A stretch of 64,000 nt of DNA from Roseateles depolymerans (lineage in GTDB: Bacteria > Pseudomonadota > Gammaproteobacteria > Burkholderiales > Burkholderiaceae_C), in contig QFOD01000018.1 in the NCBI GenBank assembly GCA_003241055.1, positions 62,001 through 126,000 of the forward strand, in the 5' to 3' direction. Below are positions 46,231-55,044 of this stretch, one piece after another (position 1 is the first letter of the stretch; each line of letters begins with the position of its first letter). Under the pieces are notes generated by a model, which saw only the letters and a program-made list of their open reading frames with translations, was not told the origin of the DNA and did no database searches. Position numbers and translations under genes: made by a program.

Positions 46231-46530
46231 GACCTGACCCTGATCTGGTTCAGGCTGCTCTTGCGACGAGCCTTTGCAACTCGCAGCACCGCGCCGGGAT
46301 TCCGCCCCGGCAGGCGGGTAACTTTCTTCTGGTCGCGCCCAGAAGAAAGTCACCAAAGAAGATGCGCCCACCAATTCAACGAGCGCTTGTTGCGTGCGGA
46401 AAAGCGAGCCGCTGCGCTCTCGCGGTGGACTTGTCGTCGGCCGGTGGCCGCGTACCTGTGCGCCGCCCGACGCGCGGCTGCACGCCGTGCTCACGAGGGA
46501 ATGCCAATGCGACGTCGCTCGGGCGACGCT
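46231..46530 (+). repeat. Intergenic repeat, copy 3 (direct)
   Basis: A direct copy of the 45623-45891 repeat, starting GACCTGACCCTGA and containing the same hairpin at 46321-46350. It is longer than copy 1 because of a short insertion after AAGAAGATGCGC. A second GACCTGACCCTGA lies just upstream at 46204-46216, and a variant GACCTGATCCCGA at 46699-46711. Confidence 0.75.
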
Positions 46531-46630
46531 GGCCGTGGGGCGCCTGGCGGGATGTGCCTGCAAGTCGTTGGGGTTCGCTTCTCGGCCGCTGCAAAGGGGC
46601 GGCCGCGCCTGCGAACAGCCAGAACCCCAA

Positions 46631-46664
46631 AGCAAAGAGCCGGTCTGATGACCGGCTCTTTGCT
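46631..46664. terminator. Perfect hairpin, left flank of cassette
   Basis: AGCAAAGAGCCGGTC / GACCGGCTCTTTGCT, a 15-bp perfect stem with loop TGAT. The core (CAAAGAGCCGGTC / GACCGGCTCTTTG) recurs at 49630-49661 on the other side of the cassette. It may act as a bidirectional terminator; the T tract after it is weak. Confidence 0.6.
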
Positions 46665-46895
46665 TTCGCGCGGCAGTTCGTCGGGTCTGAAGATGGAAGA
46701 CCTGATCCCGAATTCAGGGTTCTCCGCGTGAACCGTTGCCCCCGGCAATGGCAACATCCCGGCACCGCGCAGGGCGGCGCATCAGCCCCAAGAAATCTAT
46801 AACCGGTGCGGCATTTGCTCGGAAAATTAGCAGCCGATTAGTAGCGGCACGGGGAGGATGAAATCCATATGCAGCAAGCATTTAGCGCCATGCCA

Positions 46896-46963
46896 GTGCA
46901 ACCCGTTACTGCGCGGCTTGGCGTGATAAGTGGCGCCGCCCTGCGGTCTACAACACGTTAGCC
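46896..46963 (+). other. Degenerate attC-like site at cassette 5' junction
   Basis: GTGCAAC followed by CCGTT resembles the R''-spacer part of the downstream attC (GGCTAAC CCGTC). The region ends at GTTAGCC (46957-46963), a GTTRRRY-type core site. The L''/L' arms (TGCGCGGC and GCCGCCCTGCG) pair only partly. It could be the attC of a lost upstream cassette or a secondary integration site. From 46665 to 46895 I see no gene; it becomes AT-richer from about 46790. Confidence 0.4.
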
Positions 46964-49611
46964 GTCAATATGGCCACCACAAGCCAGCAGCAGGGCGCGG
47001 AATTTGAGAAGCTCCTCCACGAGCTACTTGGCCGAGTAATCGCGTCGGACCTCGGATACACGCTTGTTCAGAATAGCCTTCAAAGTTCAGGCGTTCAGTA
47101 CGGCAAGGACATTCAAACAAAATGGAAAGACTTATACGGAAGGGAGTGCTCTTGGCATATTGAATGCAAGAGCCATCAAGAAGGCGTATTGCACCAGAAG
47201 GAAGTCGTCGACAAGATTGTTGATATTTATCTATCCTCACATCGCGTAAACGTTTGGTGCCTAGCACTTGCGCACATTGAGCCCGGCAACTGGCTCGATG
47301 ATAGGTTGACTTGGGCCAACGAACGGCTCGACTTACCATTTTCGCTGGAGGTCTTGTCGCCGGCGAGAAGGTTTATCAAGAACGTCTTTGCTTGCCATGC
47401 TGACCTCTTTGGGCAACTTTATCCTGGGTCTGTACCACCTTCCCTCGACAAGGTCACACGAAAGAAATACATCGCTGAATTCGCAGAGTTCCTTGATGAA
47501 GCGTCTGAGCGAGGAAGGCAACAGGCACTCCGACGGCACGGTGAGTGGGAGTTAATCTCTCCGCAACGCATTAGAAGCCTTGCAGATGATGAGTATCAAA
47601 GGCGAGCGTACTTGCGCGGTCTAACCCCGACATGCCCTTGGCCCGCCATTGCCCACTCGTGGGCGATAGAACGTAGCAGTGCCGAAAAGCCGTTGCTTGA
47701 AATCCTAAGTGACGCCCCTCCTGGTTTTTCATATCGCTGTGTACTGGGCGCAGGAGGGGAAGGGAAATCCACCCTATTGAAGCGCATAGCATGGCTCGCT
47801 GCTACTGATCAGAGTGAGTGGGTCGTCTTGTGGCGAGATGGTATTCGATTTTCAGAGGCAGCCGAACTTCCCATTAAATGGCTAGAGTCTTTGGCCGAGG
47901 GAACAAAAGTTCTGATGTGCGTGGATGGCGTAGATCATGTTTCGGCAATCACAGCGGGAATCGACGCTCATTGGGAATTGAGTCGAACGAACAAGAAAGT
48001 CGTTGCGCTACTAGCTGACCGCGGAAATCAATGGTTCCACAGTTCATTGCGTCGTGAGTTGATACGGGCTCGCAGTCGTCCTGATGAAAAACGAATTGAA
48101 CTACGTCCATTGTCGCCGTCGGAGCAGCGATTAGTTGCCGAGCAGCTCGCAAAGAACGGATTGCTTTACGGGAAATCCATAGACGAAGCTGTTAGTCGCC
48201 TTAAAGTAGTTGCGAACACTTCAACTTCGTCTCCGGAAAAACCTTATCTCCTTCCTACGCTGATGCAACTGACTGATCCAGAGGATCGGGGATTTGAAGC
48301 AATTCTTGAGAGTGTCTTGTCGGATCTGGGCGATCTTCCAGATCGAGCTGCTTTCCGTATCATTCTTGCTGCAGCAATCTGCCACGGTGCGTCTTTGGGG
48401 CTGCCTGAGAGTATTGCCGAAGCCTTGGCTGGGTCGTCCGATCAGCTTGCTCAGGCCCTGGCGACCTTGGACTCTGAATTGCTGAAACAGCTTGGCGTAC
48501 CAACTCTGATTACACCCTCGTTGGGCAACCATCGCTACTTCTTACATCACGCTGTCGTGAGTGACGGAGTCGTTTCGACCGCATACAAGTCACATACACA
48601 TCACGCTGCCCTTCTCGCTATTTGCGGCGACATTGTTGAATCGGTCCGCCCCCGTTTAGACGCGGAGGGTCGAATGCCGGATGACCTGTTCAATATGTTA
48701 GATAAGGTGCCTGCACACCTCGATCAGGACTTGCAACTCTATGAACCTGCGGCGCGATTCCTTTCAGCATGGTTTTCTCTAGATACGCGGGGATTTCCAG
48801 CACTTCACCGATTGGCGGAGTGCTACACCCGTTGGCTACAAGATGCTCTAAAGCAACAACCAGCCAACGAGCCGCTCGTCGAGACGCTCGCACATAACGC
48901 GCGTGACGCCTACCGGAACGGCCTCGACGTGGCAGGTAAAGTTCTGGCTGACGCCAATCGACCACCGTGGTTTGCCGGCTACAGTATTCGGGAAGACGAG
49001 ATTAGGGAATATCACGGCTGGTCGGTGATGGAAGGAACGATCGCCATGCACTTGTCTGATCCGAGCCAGAAGCGAGCTAGTTTCTTGCGTTCCGTGTTTC
49101 TGTCTCTATTGGTTTTTGAACCCGAGCGGCGGGACGCAAATGCGAGAGCATGTGGAACACTGGCACTCACTTTAATCAACATGGGGTCCTACGAGTTAGC
49201 GGCCAAGGTTACGCAAGCTTCAATTGAGTTGAAGAACGCTCCCCAAATCATCCAGAAACAAAAAGGGATGTTGGAACGGAATGGCGTTCAGCTTCCCGCT
49301 GGCGGCATTGACCTTCTCGGCGCCGTTTTCGAGTCACTTTGTACTGGACCATTGCTTGCCGAATGGGAATCGCTCAGCCTGTTTTCGAGCCGACATCAAC
49401 ATGTGGATAAGCTTCGGGAAATTCTCCTGAGGGCGTCCAAGTGGCTTCCGAGCAAGGATGCAATCACATCCGCCATGTTGACCTTGCAGAAAGAGGCAGC
49501 AACTTGATCAAGCGGTTCTGGGCGCTACGAGTTCGCTGTCTAGTCGCGATGCCGGCTAACCCGTCGTTGCAGGGGACGCGCGATCAAGCCGCGCGCCCCT
49601 GAACTTCGACG
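46958..49611 (+). mobile_element. Solitary integron-type gene cassette
   Basis: Recombination after the G of GTTAGCC (46957) and after the G of GTTGACG (49611) would release a 2654-bp circle holding one gene and one attC. The gene starts 12 bases inside the left boundary and stops 46 bases before the attC, the compact layout of integron cassettes. On circularisation the attC would read GACG joined to TTAGCC, so R' becomes GTTAGCC, the exact complement of R'' GGCTAAC (49554-49560). The GC content falls clearly relative to flanks. No integrase gene is in the window. Confidence 0.8.
46970..49507 (+). CDS. PD-(D/E)XK nuclease-STAND NTPase fusion, candidate defence protein
   Basis: An 845-residue cytoplasmic protein. 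Residues 1-110 look like a restriction-endonuclease/Mrr-type fold: helix FEKLLHELLGRV with Glu13, GKD with Asp47, and IECKS with Glu65 and Lys67, the E/D/ExK active-site pattern. A linker follows to about 240. A P-loop NTPase comes next, with Walker A GAGGEGKST at 260-268 and Walker B VLMCVDGVD at 314-322. The DG-x-D ending is typical of STAND/NACHT proteins. The C-terminal 400 residues are helical and carry no motif I recognise; this is where STAND sensors reside. Codon use and GC differ strongly from all neighbours. By family logic it could cut DNA on sensing phage. That is inference. Confidence 0.72.
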   Translation: MATTSQQQGAEFEKLLHELLGRVIASDLGYTLVQNSLQSSGVQYGKDIQTKWKDLYGRECSWHIECKSHQEGVLHQKEVVDKIVDIYLSSHRVNVWCLALAHIEPGNWLDDRLTWANERLDLPFSLEVLSPARRFIKNVFACHADLFGQLYPGSVPPSLDKVTRKKYIAEFAEFLDEASERGRQQALRRHGEWELISPQRIRSLADDEYQRRAYLRGLTPTCPWPAIAHSWAIERSSAEKPLLEILSDAPPGFSYRCVLGAGGEGKSTLLKRIAWLAATDQSEWVVLWRDGIRFSEAAELPIKWLESLAEGTKVLMCVDGVDHVSAITAGIDAHWELSRTNKKVVALLADRGNQWFHSSLRRELIRARSRPDEKRIELRPLSPSEQRLVAEQLAKNGLLYGKSIDEAVSRLKVVANTSTSSPEKPYLLPTLMQLTDPEDRGFEAILESVLSDLGDLPDRAAFRIILAAAICHGASLGLPESIAEALAGSSDQLAQALATLDSELLKQLGVPTLITPSLGNHRYFLHHAVVSDGVVSTAYKSHTHHAALLAICGDIVESVRPRLDAEGRMPDDLFNMLDKVPAHLDQDLQLYEPAARFLSAWFSLDTRGFPALHRLAECYTRWLQDALKQQPANEPLVETLAHNARDAYRNGLDVAGKVLADANRPPWFAGYSIREDEIREYHGWSVMEGTIAMHLSDPSQKRASFLRSVFLSLLVFEPERRDANARACGTLALTLINMGSYELAAKVTQASIELKNAPQIIQKQKGMLERNGVQLPAGGIDLLGAVFESLCTGPLLAEWESLSLFSSRHQHVDKLREILLRASKWLPSKDAITSAMLTLQKEAAT

Positions 49612-49617
49612 TTGACG
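49554..49617 (+). other. attC recombination site
   Basis: The order is R'' GGCTAAC, spacer CCGTC, L'' GTTGCAGGGG, a GC-rich centre, L' CCCCTGAAC, spacer TTCGAC, R' GTTGACG. L'' and L' pair fully except for one extra G in L'' (GTT-G-CAGGGG), the unpaired base that integron integrases use to choose the strand. The central part also pairs (CGCGCG / CGCGCG-type arms around ATCAAGC). Confidence 0.82.
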
Positions 49618-49629
49618 TTGATTTCCAGA

Positions 49630-49661
49630 CCAAAGAGCCGGTCGTCAGACCGGCTCTTTGG
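49630..49661. terminator. Perfect hairpin, right flank of cassette
   Basis: CCAAAGAGCCGGTC / GACCGGCTCTTTGG, a 14-bp perfect stem with loop GTCA, followed by TTTCGGTTTT. It shares the 13-bp arm CAAAGAGCCGGTC with the hairpin at 46631-46664. The closing base pairs outside that arm differ but still pair. It lies 12 bases after the attC. Confidence 0.65.
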
Positions 49662-50129
49662 TTTCGGTTTTCGGCTGTTGGCTGTTTCGGGCTTCCCCTT
49701 TGGAGCCGCCGAGAAGCACAGGAGCCCGGGGCGCGTGCGCGGCACGCTTCAAGAACTGACTCGCGACGGTTGTTTGAACGGAGCGTAGCGCAGTGAGTTC
49801 GGCGCGGCCCCGGGGTTCGAGCATCGCAGGGAACCCACCCGCGCAGCGGGTGGGCGGCGGAACAGGGGCCGCTCTTTGCCTACTTTCTGGCGGGCCAGAA
49901 AGTAGGTCGCCCGCCGGGGCGAACTCCCGGCATGGGCCTCGCGAAGAATCACAAAGCCCTCGCCAAGCCCACCCGCAAACAACGAGGGGTTCGGGGTCAG
50001 GTCTACACCAGCCGCCCTGCTCCATCGCTTTGCCGTCAATTGACGGCGCCACCCAGTCACTCAGAGAGCGCCTTGCCTATGCGTCGGCCTCCCGACCAAG
50101 CGCTGACCCCGCTCGGCCAAACGGCCGAT
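49662..50129. repeat. Non-coding repeat-rich stretch right of cassette
   Basis: No credible gene. It contains a perfect 12-bp hairpin, CCTACTTTCTGG / CCAGAAAGTAGG with loop CGGG (49879-49906), of the same general type as the hairpins left of the cassette. It also holds TCGGGGTCAGGTCT (49991-50004), the reverse complement of the AGACCTGACCCCGA motif at 45623. Confidence 0.65.
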
Positions 50130-51329
50130 TCAACTCCCCTTCCCCCACAACCCCTTCAACCGCTCCAGCCTCGGCGTCACCACCGGCACCGTCAGCATGG
50201 TGCTGGCCACCGCCATCAGCAGCAGTGCGGTGAAGGTTTCGCTGGTGATGATCTGACGGTCCAGCAGGATGTTGGCGAAGATGATCATGATCAGCGCCTT
50301 GGTCTGCAGCAGCCAGGCTATCAGGCCGGCCTCGCCGGGGGCCCAGCGCAAGACCCGGCCCGCCAGGTGAACGCCGGCCAGCTTGCCCGCCACCGAGGCC
50401 AGCAGCAGCCAGGCGGCCGCCAGGAAGACGGCGGAGCCGCCCACCGCCCAGTTGGTGCGCAGGCCGGTGGACAGGAAGAACACCGGCATCAGCACCAGCA
50501 ACACATGGCGGCGCAGGCCGTCGAGCTGATCGCGGTCGAACCACTCGGCATCCAGGCTGACGCCGGCCAGGAAGGCGCCCACCATGTAGTGCAGGCCCGA
50601 CCAGTCCGCCCCGAAGGCGCAGGCGGCCAGCCAGATCAGCGCGGCATACCAGCGGTCGGCCGCCGGCAGGCGGCGCATCAGCGCGCGGAACGCCAGGCCC
50701 ACCAGCACGAAGGCCAGCAGGAAGGCGAGCTGGCGGCCCACGCGCTGCCAGTCCAGCAGGATCAGCGCCAGCACGCCCCAGATCGCAATGTCGTCCAGGC
50801 TCGCGTAGCGCAGGATGCGCTGGCCCAGCGGCGTGCGCAGGATGTGCAGCTTCTCCAGGAACAGCACGAGGATGGGCAGCGCGGTCACCGCGCAGCTCAT
50901 GCCCACGCCCAGCACGAACTGCCAGGCCGTGGCCGCCGGCCCCTGCCAGCCCGGCGTGGCCAGCAGCGCGAGCGCCGCGCCGCAGCCCAGCAGCAGCGGC
51001 AGGCCCAGCGCCAGGCCCGCGGTGATGCTGCTCTCGCGCCGGTGCTGCCAGGCGGCTTTCAGGTCCAGCTCGATGCCGGCGATGCAGACGAACAGCATCA
51101 CCGCCCACCACGCAAGGCCGTTCAGCGCCGCGATCACCGGCGGCGCGAACACGAAGCGGTAGTAGTCGGGGAAGGCCGCGCCCAGCACGCCCGGCCCCAG
51201 CAGGATGCCGGTCAGGATCTGCACCACCACCAGCGGCGCGAAGTACTCGGTCCGGAGCACCCGCCACAGCAGATAGGGCACGCTCAGGATGATCAGCATC
51301 GCGATCAGGAAGACTTCGGTGGTGTTCAT
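50130..51329 (-). CDS. Cation:proton antiporter, CPA2 type
   Basis: A 399-residue membrane protein with about twelve hydrophobic segments. It has LLGPGVLGAAFPDYYRFVF, FVCIAGIELDLKAAW, VGMSCAVTALPILVLFLE, RYASLDDIAIWGVLALILLD with the conserved Asp pair of CPA2 exchangers, and YMVGAFLAGVSLD. It lacks a C-terminal TrkA-N/RCK domain. It probably exchanges K+ or Na+ for H+. The ATG at 51327-51329 was chosen. It follows malQ on the same strand with a 78-base gap, so it may be in the glycogen operon transcript. Confidence 0.82.
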   Translation of the reverse strand: MNTTEVFLIAMLIILSVPYLLWRVLRTEYFAPLVVVQILTGILLGPGVLGAAFPDYYRFVFAPPVIAALNGLAWWAVMLFVCIAGIELDLKAAWQHRRESSITAGLALGLPLLLGCGAALALLATPGWQGPAATAWQFVLGVGMSCAVTALPILVLFLEKLHILRTPLGQRILRYASLDDIAIWGVLALILLDWQRVGRQLAFLLAFVLVGLAFRALMRRLPAADRWYAALIWLAACAFGADWSGLHYMVGAFLAGVSLDAEWFDRDQLDGLRRHVLLVLMPVFFLSTGLRTNWAVGGSAVFLAAAWLLLASVAGKLAGVHLAGRVLRWAPGEAGLIAWLLQTKALIMIIFANILLDRQIITSETFTALLLMAVASTMLTVPVVTPRLERLKGLWGKGS

Positions 51330-51407
51330 GGACGGCGGGCGCAAAAAGGGGCTGCGACAGCAGCCCCGGGGAACAGGTGAAGAAGCCTAACCGCGGCGCT
51401 GCGCGGC

Positions 51408-52915
51408 TCAGGCCGGTAGTTTCAGCAGGTCGAACGGCCCACGGCCGGCGGCGGCGGTGATCAGGCCCAGCACGCGCGAGGGCTCGGTGCCCAGCATGTC
51501 CCAGCGGAAGCGCCAGCCCCAGTTGCCGCCCAGCACGCCGGGCACGTTCATGCGGTGCTCGCTGCCCAGGCCCAGCACGTCCTGCAACGGGAAGACGGCG
51601 ATGTTGGCCACCGAGTTGGCGCAGGCGCGGATCATGGCCCAGTGCACGTCCTGCTCGCTGCAGGCCAGATACGAACCGGCGAACGCGCGTTCGCGCGCAC
51701 TGGCCTGGCGCCACCAGCCCAGCACCGTGTCGTTGTCATGGGTGCCGGTGTAGGCCACGGCCGCGCGCGGCCAGTTGTGCGGCAGGAATTCGTGGTCGCC
51801 CTCCCCGCCGAAGCCGAACTGCAGGATCTTCATGCCGGGGAAGCCGCAGCCGTCGCGCAGCTCGTGCACGTCCTCGGTGATGAAGCCCAGGTCTTCCGCC
51901 ACGATGGGCAGCGGCCCCAGCGCCTGCCTGATGGCGTCGAACAAGGCCATGCCCGGCCCCTTGACCCAGCGGCCCTGGGTGGCATCGGGGCTGCTGCCGG
52001 GAATCTCGAAATAGCCGGCGAAGCCACGGAAGTGGTCGATGCGGAACACGTCGGCCTGGCCCAGCGCGCGCTTCACGCGGGCCGTCCACCAGGCGTAGTT
52101 CTCGGCGGCCATCTTGTTCCAGCGGTACAGCGGGTTGCCCCAGCGCTGGCCGGTCAGCGACATCGCGTCCGGCGGCACGCCGGCCACCACGGTGGTCTGG
52201 AATTCCTTGTCGAGATGGTAGAGGTCGGGGCGCGACCAGCAGTCGGCGCTGTCGTGCGCAACGAAGATGGGCAGGTCGCCCATCAGGTGCACGCCGCGCT
52301 CGTTGGCATAGGCCTTGAGCGCCTGCGCCTGCTCGTCGAACTGCCACTGCACGAACTGCCAGAACGCCAGCTCGCCGGCGTGCTGCTTGCGGGCCTCGGC
52401 CAGCGCCTTGGGCTTGCGGCGCTTGAGACCGTCCTCCCAGGTCCACCAGGGCTGGCCGTTCAGCGGCGAGCGTATCGCCATGAACAGCGCGTAGTCGTCC
52501 AGCCAGCCGGCCTCGGCCTGGCACCAGGCGGCGAAGCGTTCACGGTCGGCCGGCTCGGCCTGGGCGAAGAAGCCCGCCGCCGCAGCGCGCAGCTGCTGCT
52601 CGCGCCAGGGCGTCACGCGGCCGTAGTCCACGCGCTCGGCGCCGAAGTCCGGCACCTGGGGCGCAGCCAGCCAGCCCTTGGCCACCAGCGGCTCCAGCGC
52701 CACCATCCATTGGCTGCCGGCAAAGGCCGACACGCCCTGGTAGGGGCTGTCGCCCGGGCCGATGGGCGTGGTGGGCAGCAGCTGCCAGATGGACTGGCCG
52801 GCCCCCTGCAGCCAGTCGACGAAGCGGTAGGCGTCGGGGCCAAAGTCGCCCATGCCGTGCGGGCCGGGCAGCGAGGTGATGTGCAGCAGCACACCGGAGG
52901 AGCGTTGGTTCAGGT

Positions 52916-52919
<4 letters not shown>
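51408..52919 (-). CDS. malQ: 4-alpha-glucanotransferase (amylomaltase)
   Basis: A 503-residue GH77 enzyme that disproportionates maltodextrins, releasing glucose and making longer chains for phosphorolysis. It has SSGVLLHITSLPGPHGMGDF, WQLLPTTPIGPGDSPYQGVS, GDLPIFVAHDSADCW, the nucleophile region DVFRIDHFRGFAGYFEIP, acid/base IVAEDLG, and GTHDNDTVLGWW. The length and these blocks fit the compact Thermus-type MalQ. Its ATG (52917-52919) overlaps the glgX stop. Confidence 0.95.
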
Positions 52920-55015
<2,096 letters not shown>

Positions 55016-55044
55016 CGCTGGACAACCTCACTCAGACGACGAAA

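Noticed and set aside
45623..46711. CRISPR array
   Set aside because: The repeats are long (about 270 bp), few, in both orientations and lack regular short spacers.
46173..46802. Open frames in the repeat region with VTFFWSRPEES-like peptides
   Set aside because: They come from the repeated hairpin sequence in several frames and orientations, a known artefact of intergenic repeats, so they were not called as genes.
46958..50004. Transposon or IS element
   Set aside because: No transposase or recombinase reading frame is visible, and no target-site duplication is apparent at the outer motifs. The integron-cassette interpretation explains the inner part better.
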